A model generated the notes under the pieces. It saw nothing but the letters and a program-made list of their open reading frames with translations, was not told the origin of the DNA and did not search any database. Positions 36,363 to 46,121 of a DNA stretch of 64,000 bases are shown in pieces (the stretch's first letter is position 1; every line of letters starts with the position of its first letter). Origin of the DNA: Pseudomonadota bacterium (GTDB taxonomy: Bacteria > Desulfobacterota > Syntrophobacteria > Syntrophobacterales > Syntrophobacteraceae); NCBI GenBank assembly GCA_023416335.1, contig JAEZHY010000090.1:35493-99492 (forward strand), given 5' to 3'. The position numbers and the translations under genes are program-made.

Positions 36363-37215
36363 GGCTATCCAGCAGAAAAGGCGCGCCGAACGGTATCAGG
36401 TCGTTGCGGCGGCCGTGGCCGAAAGGAAGACTGTGGACCACCGGGAAATCGTAGATACTCACGTGGTCCATCACCATATCGCATATCGCGGAGTTCTCCG
36501 CGCAGTTGGTGAACTCTCCGAGCAAAATGCCGCCAAGTCCGGAAAGGATTCCTGCCAGTTTCAGGTGATTTATTATCCGGTCGAGCCGGTACAGGGCCTC
36601 TTTGCAGTCCTCGATGAGCAGGAGCGCCCCGGACATGTCCGGCAGAAAGGGCGTTCCCACCAGATGCGCCAGGCAGGTCAGATTGCCCCCGATGACCGGG
36701 CCTTTGACGGTCCCGTGCCTCAGGACCTGCTCCGGACCGAAGGTCCAATCGTATTCGCCCCTCCCGGCAAGGGCATTCAAAACGCAATTCGCCCTGTCCG
36801 GATCTTCGGCCATGCCGGTCAGGTTCGGACCGTGAAAGGTGGTCCAACCGGCGCGGCTGTTCAGGGCAAGATGGAGAAAGGTGATATCGCTGTGACCAAT
36901 GAGAATTTTGGGGTTCTTTTGAAAGCTGGGGAAGAGAATCCAGGGAAGAAGACGGCCGCTTCCGTACCCGCCTCGGATACAGACGATCGCCCGGACCTCG
37001 GGATCGAGCACGGCATTGGAGAGGTCCCGCACGCGTTCGATGTCCGTTCCGGCAAGATAGCCTTGCCGCTTCAATATGCTTTCGCCGGGGACGACCCTGT
37101 ATCCGGCTTCTTGCAGGATACGGCTCCCCTTCTCGTACAGAGCGGGATCGAAAGGACTCGCCGGCGCGATGAGGGCAACCGAATCGCCCGGTCGAAGGGC
37201 GCTGAACCGTGTCAC
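36319..37215 (-). CDS. ldcA: Muramoyl-tetrapeptide carboxypeptidase (LdcA, S66)
   Basis: 298 residues. [10 protein letters not shown] near the start, [12 protein letters not shown], nucleophile serine in [10 protein letters not shown], and [12 protein letters not shown] near the C-terminus match LD-carboxypeptidases. The cytosolic enzyme removes the terminal D-Ala from recycled tetrapeptide, producing the tripeptide that Mpl uses. It overlaps coaX by 4 bp (ATGA). Function with mpl downstream is coherent. Confidence 0.9.
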   Translation of the reverse strand: MTRFSALRPGDSVALIAPASPFDPALYEKGSRILQEAGYRVVPGESILKRQGYLAGTDIERVRDLSNAVLDPEVRAIVCIRGGYGSGRLLPWILFPSFQKNPKILIGHSDITFLHLALNSRAGWTTFHGPNLTGMAEDPDRANCVLNALAGRGEYDWTFGPEQVLRHGTVKGPVIGGNLTCLAHLVGTPFLPDMSGALLLIEDCKEALYRLDRIINHLKLAGILSGLGGILLGEFTNCAENSAICDMVMDHVSIYDFPVVHSLPFGHGRRNDLIPFGAPFLLDSHERVLRILENPVAP

Positions 37216-37988
37216 GCCGCTTTCCTGTTCCTGTCGAAAATTATCTTCAAACCTCTCAGCGTGAGGTATTCGTCAACCTCATCGATCAGAGGGCATTCGC
37301 TTGCAATAAGCGGGGCAAGGCCGCCGGTTGCGATCACATGGACATGGCCGGTAATTTCCTTTTTCATCCTGGTGATGATGCCTTCGACCAGACCCGCATA
37401 GCCGTAGACTATTCCCGCATTCATGGAGGCTATGGTGTTCTTGGCCAGGACGGACGGGGGATGAGCGAAAATCTCGACCCGCGGCAGTTTGGACGCCTTC
37501 TGGAAAAGTGCCTCGCAGGAAATCATGATCCCCGGGCTTATGACTCCGCCCATATATTCGCCGCGTTCGGAAACGTAGTCGAAGGTGGTCGCGGTCCCAA
37601 AATCGACGACAATCATGGCCATCTTCCGCAGTTCATAAGCTGCGACGGCATTCACGATTCTGTCGGCGCCGACTTCCTTGGGATTGTCGTAGAAAATAGG
37701 CATTCCCGTCCTGATTCCGGGGCCGACGATAAGAGGAGTGGAGTTGAAGTATCTTTCGCAGAATCTTTCGATCGGATTGAGCGCGGGCGGCACGACGCAG
37801 GAAATTATGATATCCTTTACGCTTCCCAGCGGAATCTCGTGGGCAGCAAACAGGCTGCGCATGGTAATCGCGTATTCATCGATGGTTGTATTGGCTTCGG
37901 TTCTTATTCGCCAGTCGTGTTCCAGACGGTCGCCGTCGAAAAGGCCGAGTACCGTGTTCGTATTTCCGATATCCACTGCAAGGAGCAT
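37212..37988 (-). CDS. coaX: Type III pantothenate kinase CoaX
   Basis: 258 residues. ATP-binding [15 protein letters not shown] at residues 5-19, GADRIVNA, and [10 protein letters not shown] match CoaX. It phosphorylates pantothenate in the first step of coenzyme A synthesis and often uses a monovalent cation. It starts 59 bp after glmM and overlaps ldcA by 4 bp. Confidence 0.95.
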   Translation of the reverse strand: MLLAVDIGNTNTVLGLFDGDRLEHDWRIRTEANTTIDEYAITMRSLFAAHEIPLGSVKDIIISCVVPPALNPIERFCERYFNSTPLIVGPGIRTGMPIFYDNPKEVGADRIVNAVAAYELRKMAMIVVDFGTATTFDYVSERGEYMGGVISPGIMISCEALFQKASKLPRVEIFAHPPSVLAKNTIASMNAGIVYGYAGLVEGIITRMKKEITGHVHVIATGGLAPLIASECPLIDEVDEYLTLRGLKIIFDRNRKAA

Positions 37989-38047
37989 TCGCTCTACCCT
38001 CTAGAATGATTCTTTGAAAACCCCGCCTCACATTCCCGGGGAAGCGG

Positions 38048-39403
38048 TTACACGGCCAGATGCTTCTGGATGCATGAAGCCATTTCGTATGCTACGCCTT
38101 CTATGACGTCCCGGTCGATGCCTTCGACCATGACCCGGATCACCGGCTCGGTCCCGGACGGACGAATCAGCATCCGGCCTTCCGCTCCAAGCTGCTGCTC
38201 GAGTTTTTTCTGGAGCGCCTTTATTTCGGGAATTTCCGTAATGGGCCTCTTTGCCCCGATGGGAACGTTCACCAGCTTCTGCGGATAATGCTCCATGATC
38301 TTCTTGAGTTCGGAAAGAGGCCGGCCTTCGCGCAGCATTACCGCCAGGACTTGCAGTGCCGAAAGGATTCCGTCCCCCGTCGTACTGTGGTCCAGGAAGA
38401 TCATGTGCCCCGACTGTTCTCCACCCAAATTGTACCCGTTCTGGCGCATCTGTTCCACTACATAGCGGTCTCCCACCGGCGTTCTGAGCAAGGTCCCGCC
38501 CATTTTTCGCAATGCGACTTCGAACCCGAGATTACTCATGACCGTCGCAACGACGGTTTTGTCCTTGAGCAAGTCCCGCTCGATGTAGTTCTTGGCGCAA
38601 ATGGCCATTATCTGGTCGCCGTCCAGGACTTCGCCCATTTCATCGGCAAGGATCACCCTGTCAGCATCGCCGTCCAGCGCAAGACCGACATCGGCCCCCT
38701 GCTCGCGCACCATCCTGGCCATGACTTCCGGATAGAGAGCGCCGCAGTCGAGGTTTATGTTCTTTCCGTTCGGCCTGTCGCCCGTCAGGATGACTTCAGC
38801 GCCGAGTTCTTCAAACACCGTCGGGGCCACACGGTAGGCGGCGCCGTTTGCGCAGTCCACAACGATCTTGAGACCCTCCAGGGTGAGGTCGCGGGGAAAC
38901 GTATTTTTGAGATAAACGATATACCGCCCCTGGGCGTCATCGATTCTGCGGGCCCGGCCTATTTCCGAAGCCGACGGCCGGGGCAGGTGCTCGATTTCGC
39001 CGCTCAGGATGAGTTCCTCTATCTTGTTTTCCGTCTCGTCGGGCAGCTTGTAGCCGTCGCTGCCGAAAACCTTGATTCCGTTATATTCATAGGGGTTGTG
39101 AGAGGCCGAGATGACTATTCCCGCATCGGCACGCATGCTTCCCGTGATGAAGGCAATTCCGGGCGTCGGAAGAGGTCCGACCAGGAGGACGTCCACCCCC
39201 ATCGCACAGATTCCCGAAGTAATGGCGTTTTCGATCATGTAGCCGGAAAGGCGGGTGTCTTTGCCGATGATGATCTTCGGCCGGCGGTGTGTGTTGCGAA
39301 AGAAATAGGCTGTACTGAACCCGACTTTCATAGCCAGGTCCGTGGTCATTGGAAAGGCGTTGGCCACGCCCCGTATTCCATCAGTTCCAAAGAGCTTTCC
39401 CAT
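38048..39403 (-). CDS. glmM: Phosphoglucosamine mutase GlmM
   Basis: 451 residues from ATG 39403 with GGGAGG upstream. Catalytic phosphoserine in [13 protein letters not shown], metal site DGDADR, and GEQSGH for sugar binding. It converts glucosamine-6-phosphate to glucosamine-1-phosphate for UDP-GlcNAc synthesis. A further ATG at 39418 is less likely. folP ends 66 bp upstream on the same strand. Confidence 0.96.
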   Translation of the reverse strand: MGKLFGTDGIRGVANAFPMTTDLAMKVGFSTAYFFRNTHRRPKIIIGKDTRLSGYMIENAITSGICAMGVDVLLVGPLPTPGIAFITGSMRADAGIVISASHNPYEYNGIKVFGSDGYKLPDETENKIEELILSGEIEHLPRPSASEIGRARRIDDAQGRYIVYLKNTFPRDLTLEGLKIVVDCANGAAYRVAPTVFEELGAEVILTGDRPNGKNINLDCGALYPEVMARMVREQGADVGLALDGDADRVILADEMGEVLDGDQIMAICAKNYIERDLLKDKTVVATVMSNLGFEVALRKMGGTLLRTPVGDRYVVEQMRQNGYNLGGEQSGHMIFLDHSTTGDGILSALQVLAVMLREGRPLSELKKIMEHYPQKLVNVPIGAKRPITEIPEIKALQKKLEQQLGAEGRMLIRPSGTEPVIRVMVEGIDRDVIEGVAYEMASCIQKHLAV

Positions 39404-39469
39404 TCGTACCTCCCTCACAAACCGCGAAACAATACAGGGGTTTTATCTATAGCCGAATTCCGGATTCCG

Positions 39470-40351
39470 TCAGGCAACATCCTGTGAATATTGAATCGCA
39501 TCGGCCATTTTAGCAGCTTCCGCATGAAAAGCGACATCGTGCACCCTGAGGATATGGGCGCCCGCCGCAACTCCAAAGACATTTGCAACGGCCGTTCCCA
39601 ACTCCCGTTCCCCTTCCTTGCGTCCAAGAACCGATCCTATGAACCTTTTGCGCGAAACTCCCAGCAGGATCGGTCTGTCCGTACACGAGAAAAGTGCAAG
39701 ATTCCTGAGTATCGAAAGATTATGGGCAACAGTTTTACCAAAACCTACGCCGGGATCAATTATTATTTGTTTGCGATCGACTCCGCGGTCCACGGCAAAG
39801 CGAATTCGTTCTTCCAGAAAGGTAATGATCTCGGAGACAAGCGATGCATAGACGGGATTGTCCTGCATCGTCCGGGGGACTCCGAGCATGTGCATGAGGA
39901 TGAGAGGCGCTCCCGAATCGGCCGCAACTTTCACCATGTCCGGATCGAACTGCAGCGAGCTGACATCATTTATGATATCCGCTCCCGCTGCAAGCGCCGC
40001 CGAAGCCACCTCGGCCTTGCACGTATCGACCGAGATCGGAATCGCGCTCCGTTCGCGAACGGCGGAAATCAAAGGAATTAGTCGTTCCAGTTCGACTTTG
40101 ACCGGGACCGGATCCGATCCCGGTCGGGTCGATTCGCCCCCTACATCCAGGATGTCCGCACCCTGCTCTACCAGTTCGAGCGCATGGGAAAACGCCCTGT
40201 GAAAATCGGCAAAGCGTCCGCCGTCCGAAAAGGAATCGGGCGTGACGTTCAGGATACCCATTATGAGAGTACGCCTGCCCAGTTCCAGAACCCCGTCCCG
40301 CATCTTCAGGGAATAGATTTTCCTGCCGCACATGTTCGTTTTATCCTCCAT
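39470..40351 (-). CDS. folP: Dihydropteroate synthase
   Basis: 293 residues. GILNVTPDSFSDGGRF (about residues 33-48) and SVDTCKAEV, DPGVGFGKT, and the C-terminal IRVHDV are the FolP motifs. It joins p-aminobenzoate to dihydropterin pyrophosphate. Start 40351 or the in-frame ATG at 40333 (MCGRK); neither has a strong site. It heads the minus-strand folP-glmM-coaX-ldcA-bla-mpl operon; folP beside glmM is common in Gram-negative bacteria. Confidence 0.95.
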   Translation of the reverse strand: MEDKTNMCGRKIYSLKMRDGVLELGRRTLIMGILNVTPDSFSDGGRFADFHRAFSHALELVEQGADILDVGGESTRPGSDPVPVKVELERLIPLISAVRERSAIPISVDTCKAEVASAALAAGADIINDVSSLQFDPDMVKVAADSGAPLILMHMLGVPRTMQDNPVYASLVSEIITFLEERIRFAVDRGVDRKQIIIDPGVGFGKTVAHNLSILRNLALFSCTDRPILLGVSRKRFIGSVLGRKEGERELGTAVANVFGVAAGAHILRVHDVAFHAEAAKMADAIQYSQDVA

Positions 40352-41291
40352 GCCGAATCAGACGCGATATTGCATTATTTGGGGGCAAATTTGAAGGAAA
40401 TTCTGGTTCATATCGAGGGATTACGGATATTACCCGCATTAACCGCAGCAGGAGCGGGATAGTCAGGCGAAATCCCGCCCGTGCAGTATCCTGTGAGCCT
40501 CCCTTAGGATCAATGTTGTTGCTTTAAGGAAATACGCCCGCTGGTTCCCAAGGTTCGCCTCAACGCGGGCTTAAGTGATGGCGTCGTGTAGGGAGGGCAA
40601 AAGCGAAGCGTTGCCCACCGCCCATCCCGGAAGGCCTGATGGTGGGCACATATAAACCCCAAGAGTTGTGGCGCGGTTTCCTGACCGCGCCGCTTGAAGG
40701 CATTCGCTGGACTTGGTCTCCTGACCACGCACCGTGAGCACTGAAAAATTCCTCGTTCACCGAGCCGGGGGCAACGGGTGCTATCCGAGACTCCGATGTA
40801 ACCGACACGGGCCTGCGGTTTTCGTCAGTTACGCCATACCGCCTCGTCACTCCACCGTGTCAGGCTTTATCAGGGTTGAGGGAATTCCGGGAAGGGTGTC
40901 AATGCCTGCAGAAGAGGGAACGAGGAAGGAAAGCGGAAAAGCCGAATTCAAAATACCGGCCGCATGGTATCATGCCGTCCCATCCTTCGGGGAAATCGGA
41001 GTATCAGCTGTCCAAGCCCGGTCCCCCCCGGAAACCACGGCCGGGCCGTGGGATTTAAATAACCTGCAAAAGGACCAAGATCGAAAAACACGAAACTTGC
41101 GTTTTCATAAATTTCGTGTTTTTCGTTCCATTATGGTTCAGCTGTCCCTGTTTTCCCCAGAACCCGGGTGCCGAGGTAAAAGAGGTAAAATAGGTTATTG
41201 GAATTTTTCACATCTCGGTTTCCCACACATTTCCCCTCCCCCATCCGGACAAGAAGCTACTCCAAAGCTAGATTCCCCGAGGGAGGGTTGA
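40352..41291. other. Repeat-filled gap
   Basis: About 940 bp without a credible gene. Contains GGAGGGCAAAAGCG...CGCTTGCCC-type, GTGGGCAC and GGCGCGGTTTCCTGACCGCGCCGC palindromes near 40590-40700, and the strong hairpin at 41083-41124. Confidence 0.6.
41083..41124. terminator. Perfect 13-bp A/T-flanked hairpin, likely bidirectional terminator
   Basis: GAAAAACACGAAA (41083-41095) pairs exactly with TTTCGTGTTTTTC (41112-41124), 16-base loop. T runs on both strands would make it a bidirectional terminator for the beta-helix gene. It also resembles the CACGAAA-rich part of the three-hairpin element. Confidence 0.5.
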
Positions 41292-42449
41292 TTAGAACTG
41301 ATAAGCACCCATATCCACCTTGCCGCCAACGACTCGCGGCTTGCCGTCCTTGTCCGTCGCGGGCAGTGCTGGAGCCAGAATGCTGCCGGTACCGATGCAA
41401 GGTGAACCTGCCGTAAGGTGAAAATCTGCAGCCAGGGGATTCACGAATTTGGGGTCCGGCAGAATGTTCCCAATTCCGGCATAGCCTCCCTGGATATCTG
41501 AATAGGTAATCGTGAATGTGCTGAGCGAAACGGAGATTTCAGTAGGCGAGTCGCCCCACAGTATGCAGTTTGTGAGGGTATCCTTAGCAGACTCGGATTT
41601 GATTCCTCCGCCGAGTGCTGATTTGTTCGAGGCAATTGTGCAATTAGTTATGGTCGAGGTACCGAAACCGGAATCTATTCCACCTCCTGCTATGACGGAG
41701 GAATTGTATGCGATAACGCAATTTACGATAGTGGCGACAGAGTTTAAACTGATTGAAATCCCGCCGCCGCCTGTTCCGGCACTGTTGAGATTTATCTGAC
41801 AGTTAGAGACAAGGACTGTCGAGCCATTGTCTATACTGATTCCCCCTCCGTCGATCGCTGAAGTGTTTTTGCCGATAGTGCAATTCGTGATAACCGGAGC
41901 GGAGGCCAAATCGCAGCCGATGCCTCCCCCCGATGCCAATGAGGAGTTTGCTTCGATGATACAATTCAATATCTTGGGCGATGAGCCGGAGCAGGAAATA
42001 CCGCCCCCCGTTGTCGCTTTGTTCAGGGTAATAACACAATTCTGAATGGTTGGTCCGGACATTAATTCGCAGAGTATTCCTCCCCCCTCGGCAACTCCGG
42101 CATTGCCGTTAATTATTTTAAAACCGTCCAGAACAGATGCTGCCGTCTCCATTCTATGGAACCAAAATCCGCGCAAGCCACCGGTTGCATCCACTGTGCA
42201 GTTCGCCGGCCCGCCTGCAGACTTGACCGTGATGGCTTTTCCCATGAAGTCGATATTCGAATTTCCGGCTCCACTATAGATTCCGTTAGCAACCAGAACT
42301 GTGTCTCCGCTAACGGCGAGTCCGATCCCGGCCTGGATGGTAGGTGCCGTGACGGAGGGCACATTGATGATTGCCGGGTAGGCTATTGCCGGGCTGAAAA
42401 ATAAGAATATCCAGACAAAACTGTGAACGTATTTCAAGTATCCTCTCAT
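41292..42449 (-). CDS. Secreted parallel beta-helix repeat protein
   Basis: 385 residues with a signal peptide (hydrophobic residues about 11-26). After it come more than ten imperfect repeats of the type ITNCTIxxNxSxxxGGGIx, the pattern of right-handed parallel beta-helix (polymorphic outer-membrane/pectate-lyase-like) proteins, and a C-terminal DKDGKPRVVGGKVDMGAYQF ending seen in this class. It probably sits outside the cell; ligand or substrate unknown. AAGGAGG precedes the ATG. It lies 183 bp downstream of the multicopper oxidase gene. Confidence 0.85.
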   Translation of the reverse strand: MRGYLKYVHSFVWIFLFFSPAIAYPAIINVPSVTAPTIQAGIGLAVSGDTVLVANGIYSGAGNSNIDFMGKAITVKSAGGPANCTVDATGGLRGFWFHRMETAASVLDGFKIINGNAGVAEGGGILCELMSGPTIQNCVITLNKATTGGGISCSGSSPKILNCIIEANSSLASGGGIGCDLASAPVITNCTIGKNTSAIDGGGISIDNGSTVLVSNCQINLNSAGTGGGGISISLNSVATIVNCVIAYNSSVIAGGGIDSGFGTSTITNCTIASNKSALGGGIKSESAKDTLTNCILWGDSPTEISVSLSTFTITYSDIQGGYAGIGNILPDPKFVNPLAADFHLTAGSPCIGTGSILAPALPATDKDGKPRVVGGKVDMGAYQF

Positions 42450-42632
42450 TACAATCCTCCTTGGTATACTCCGGTTGGGATATTAGTCCGCCGGCTGCAG
42501 TGAAGATTAATTCAACCACAGAATCCGATTAAGATTCCGCGAACTTTCCGCGCCCGATCCTGCCGGGGGTGAAACAATCGTGGGGCCCCGAAAGCCTCGG
42601 ATCGCTTCCGGACCCCCACTTGAAAGATCGGC

Positions 42633-44714
42633 CTAGATCACCACAAGAGGCCGCATCATATCGTGTTCCTCGTGTTCCAAAATGTGGCAGTGCCAAACGT
42701 ATTCGTTTCCGCCTGTCCTTGGACTGGACGGAACGGCGAACGGCACCGTCGGAAGCGAAAACTTCATGATCACGGCGGTAACTTCGCCGGGATGCATCTT
42801 GACGGTTTCTTTCCACCCCTGCTCTTCGGGGAGCGGCCCTACAGGCGGCCCTGTGTAGCTCGGGGTCCCCGAATAGGTCAACACGTTAAACGGCCTCCGC
42901 CAGAGGACCTGCACATTGACGAGATGAAAGTGCATGGAATGAGTATCCCCGGTCAGGTTGGCGATCTGCCATATCTCGGTGGAACCGGCCGCAACCAGTT
43001 CGGTGGTGGGTTCCACGTACCCCCTTGCGAACACTCCGGGACTGACCATGGTGTCCGTGCCGAGCTTCTGTATGAGGCGCCCATATTCGTCATTGATTTC
43101 GTTCAATGTCAGGTTCCGTATCGGAATGCCGGCGGGAGGCACCGGGAGCCCGGCGGGGTCGTAGGGCGCGAGAAATGGATCGAGGCCCGGCGTCAGGTCG
43201 GTGTTGATGCTGATGGCCTGTGGCTTGTCTGCAGGCGGGGTAACAGTCAGCCCGATGTCGAATCGCAAAATTTGACGGGTATTCGGCCCGAAACCGGGAA
43301 CAGTGTTTGTCGGATTGAGCGACGCGCCGGGGAAGTAGTCATTCGTCGGATCGCCCCCCGGAAATGGCGCAGGGGCGTCGTTGTAGAGGATTATTTTTTT
43401 GCCCGCGAAGGCGGAGAAGTCCACTATCACGTCCCACCGTTCGGCAGGACAGGTTACCAGGGTGCCTTTGTGTGTTGCCGGGTCGAACGTAATATTGCTC
43501 GGTTTGAGCACCGGCTTTCTCAGAAATCCCCCTTCCGTTCCGATTATGAGGAAATCCGGTCCCTTGGGATTCAGGGGCGTTTCCGTTACGGGGTCCAGGG
43601 TGATTCCATCCGGACTCCCGTCATCCACATAGAGCTGCAAGTTCAAAAAACGGGCCTGGCAGGCATTCAGAATGCGCAGCCTGTATCTTCTTGGCTCGAC
43701 GGGCGCAACCGGATAGACGGTGCCGTTGGCCAGCATCGTATCTCCGAACATCTCGGGGACGACGGATGGCGAGGGCAGCGGCAGACCGCCCGGCATGAGC
43801 TGCCATTTATCGTAGACGTGAGGGTACCATAGGCTGCCGGTGGTCATCTGCCCCGTCCAGGTGGGATCCAGTGACATGATATTGTCCTGGTCGACAAAGA
43901 TTTTGTCCTGAATGATCAGGGGGATCTCATGCCCCCCGTTTTCGACGTAATCAGGAAGCCCCAGGTTTCTCAGGTTTCCTTCGAAAAGGTCCCTGAGCAC
44001 GTAAGCCGACGCGATCCCCGCGTAGGCATTCAGGCGGGTGATCCCTACGGCATGATCGTGATACCACATGAGCCTGGCGCTCTGCGCATTGGGATAGTAG
44101 AATTCGGCCTGGTTAGCCCCGGCATTCGGGTTCAGCACCTGGTTATTGATAAAACTGGCTCCCTTTGCCCCCGTGGCGGACCACCATCCGAACGGCCCTC
44201 CGTCGCTGATCCAGGGGACAAATCCGCCGTGTAGATGCGTGCTGGCGCGATTCGGCGCCTGATTTGCCCCCATAAGGGTCGTATCGACCGGGAGGATGTG
44301 CGTGGGCGGGAGATTGTTCTGGAACGTGATCTGGATTGGAACGCCCTTGTTGCAGACAATAATCCCGCCAAGGTGGCGTTGTGACTGGGGGCCACCCAGC
44401 GGCATCAGGGGATGATACCCCCAGAGGGTGGTCGGTCCCAGGGCAGGATGAAGTTGATCGGTGAACTGGTTTATATTGATAGTATAGTGTTTGACTCCTG
44501 TCGCCGGAGCAAGCGTCAGATCGGCGCCCGCAACCGAAATACCCGCCGGTCCAACACCCCTCAGGACCTGCCCGGGGCCGAACTTCTGAATCATTGGGCT
44601 CTGATAGAACGCATGCGCTTTGCGCGGCCAGGACAGTAAGCCGGCTCCAAATGCTCCTGCCGCTGCTCCGGAAATCGTGGTCAACCGCAAGAATTGTCTT
44701 CTTGTCAATCGCAT
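42633..44714 (-). CDS. Tat-exported multicopper oxidase (CotA/bilirubin-oxidase-like)
   Basis: 693 residues. Tat signal RRQFLRLTTISGAAAGAFGA at residues 5-24. All four copper-binding blocks are present: STHLHGGF, WYHDHAVG, HSMHFHLV and WHCHILEHEEHDMM, the last matching the CotA-type ending. Such enzymes oxidise metals, bilirubin or phenolics with O2. In a strict anaerobe it probably serves copper or oxygen detoxification. It is divergent from the two-component pair across a 717-bp region with a palindrome. Confidence 0.92.
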   Translation of the reverse strand: MRLTRRQFLRLTTISGAAAGAFGAGLLSWPRKAHAFYQSPMIQKFGPGQVLRGVGPAGISVAGADLTLAPATGVKHYTININQFTDQLHPALGPTTLWGYHPLMPLGGPQSQRHLGGIIVCNKGVPIQITFQNNLPPTHILPVDTTLMGANQAPNRASTHLHGGFVPWISDGGPFGWWSATGAKGASFINNQVLNPNAGANQAEFYYPNAQSARLMWYHDHAVGITRLNAYAGIASAYVLRDLFEGNLRNLGLPDYVENGGHEIPLIIQDKIFVDQDNIMSLDPTWTGQMTTGSLWYPHVYDKWQLMPGGLPLPSPSVVPEMFGDTMLANGTVYPVAPVEPRRYRLRILNACQARFLNLQLYVDDGSPDGITLDPVTETPLNPKGPDFLIIGTEGGFLRKPVLKPSNITFDPATHKGTLVTCPAERWDVIVDFSAFAGKKIILYNDAPAPFPGGDPTNDYFPGASLNPTNTVPGFGPNTRQILRFDIGLTVTPPADKPQAISINTDLTPGLDPFLAPYDPAGLPVPPAGIPIRNLTLNEINDEYGRLIQKLGTDTMVSPGVFARGYVEPTTELVAAGSTEIWQIANLTGDTHSMHFHLVNVQVLWRRPFNVLTYSGTPSYTGPPVGPLPEEQGWKETVKMHPGEVTAVIMKFSLPTVPFAVPSSPRTGGNEYVWHCHILEHEEHDMMRPLVVI

Positions 44715-45431
44715 AAGCTCTCCTCTTTCGTCTGGAGTTGACGTCCCAATTCCGGTCCTGCCTTCCTACAGAAAGACACAAAAACACACTCTTAAAAAAC
44801 TCGCCTTCTCCTTTGCCCGTGTTTTCGTGGGCGATATGCCGTTGTCATCAGGTAAGGAAAATGATTGAGAAAGACAATGAATTGGACTCTGTAATTCATC
44901 CCGCGATTCGAGGCAGTCGAGAACCGGGTCTGTCAAATTCCGGCTGAATTCATTACACGTTTGTAATGTTCAAAAATGAGGGGCGGTCAGGTATGAATTC
45001 AGGTCGGAAGTGGGCTCCGGGGAAAAGTACAGGGTTGAAGGGAAATGGGGTGCATCCCGCTTTTGAACCGGGGGTGATTCGAGAGGAGGAAATCTCAGAT
45101 CGACGACAACGGGCGATGGAAGCATCATCTCCCTGCAAGATGGGCCAAATTACCGCGAAATGTTGAATACTACATTCGGACTTCTTAGAATCTTGAATAT
45201 TCTATGCCTCAAAGCTTTCAGCGCGAGGCGGAGCAACGGTTGCGCCGCTGCATGCCGGACCGGTTTCAGAGGAAGTAAACGGATTAAGGTCGAACTGATT
45301 GCCCGCATTCATAGGCACGGATCAAAAGAATTATAACTACCCCGATTGCGTTTCGGTCGAAACGCTATGACCCTGAATCGAACAAGTTTGCCGGTTGCCG
45401 CACGTTCGAGAAACAGCTGAAAGGCACTAGC
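44715..45431. promoter_or_regulatory. Divergent control region of oxidase and two-component genes
   Basis: About 717 bp, no gene. Contains CATTACACGTTTGTAATG (44951-44968), a 7-bp-arm palindrome like boxes bound by copper-type OmpR regulators, and TAGAATCTTGAATATTCTA (45186-45204), a 6-bp-arm inverted repeat with a seven-base spacer. No sigma-54 site was found. Confidence 0.55.
44951..44968. promoter_or_regulatory. CATTACA-N4-TGTAATG palindrome
   Basis: Perfect 7-bp inverted repeat with a four-base centre. It lies 237 bp upstream of the oxidase start and 463 bp upstream of the regulator. A CopR/CusR-like operator is inferred from shape only. Confidence 0.5.
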
Positions 45432-46106
45432 ATGCGGATCTTGCTTGTAGAGGATGATGAGAAGATAGCCTCTTTTATCATTAAAGGTCTTACACAAGAG
45501 AGCTTTGCCGTAGATTATGCCTCGGAGGGAGCAGCAGGTCTCCAATTCGTGCTGAACGGGTCTTACGATGCAGCGATTGTCGACTTAATGTTGCCGAAAC
45601 TCGACGGATTGAGTCTTATCGAGGAGGTTAGGACACGAAAAATCAATACTCCCGTCATTATTCTCAGCGCAAAGCACTCGGTGGATGATCGTATAAAGGG
45701 GCTTCAAGCCGGAGGTGATGATTATCTCGTCAAACCCTTTAGCTTTTCTGAGCTTTTAGCCCGTATCAAGGCGTTGATCCGCAGAGCACTTGCTGCCGAT
45801 ATCGCGACTGTTTATTCGTCGGAGGACCTGAGCATAAATATTTTGACGCGTGAAGTTTTCCGGGCAGAGAAGAAAATCAGCCTGCAGGCCCGTGAGTTCG
45901 CTCTTTTGGAGTTCCTCATGAGAAACAAGGGGCGTGTCGTCTCCAAGAAAATGATCATTGACAATATTTTGAAGCTCGACTTCACCCCACAGACCAATTT
46001 GGTCGACGTACTGGTATGCAGGCTTAGAAACAAGGTGGATAAGGACTATTCAAGAAAGGTGATCCGGACTGTCCGAGGGGTAGGTTATCTTTTGGAATCC
46101 GACTAA
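45432..46106 (+). CDS. OmpR-family response regulator
   Basis: 224 residues. Receiver domain with Asp in DAAIVDLMLPKLDG (about residue 51), KPFSFSEL near the end, and a C-terminal winged helix (LVDVLVCRLRNKVD, IRTVRGVGYLLE). The sensor kinase follows 15 bp later. Close in type to CusR/RprY-like regulators. AAAGG precedes the ATG. Confidence 0.93.
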   Translation: MRILLVEDDEKIASFIIKGLTQESFAVDYASEGAAGLQFVLNGSYDAAIVDLMLPKLDGLSLIEEVRTRKINTPVIILSAKHSVDDRIKGLQAGGDDYLVKPFSFSELLARIKALIRRALAADIATVYSSEDLSINILTREVFRAEKKISLQAREFALLEFLMRNKGRVVSKKMIIDNILKLDFTPQTNLVDVLVCRLRNKVDKDYSRKVIRTVRGVGYLLESD

Positions 46107-46121
46107 CCCTAAGGGTATTCG

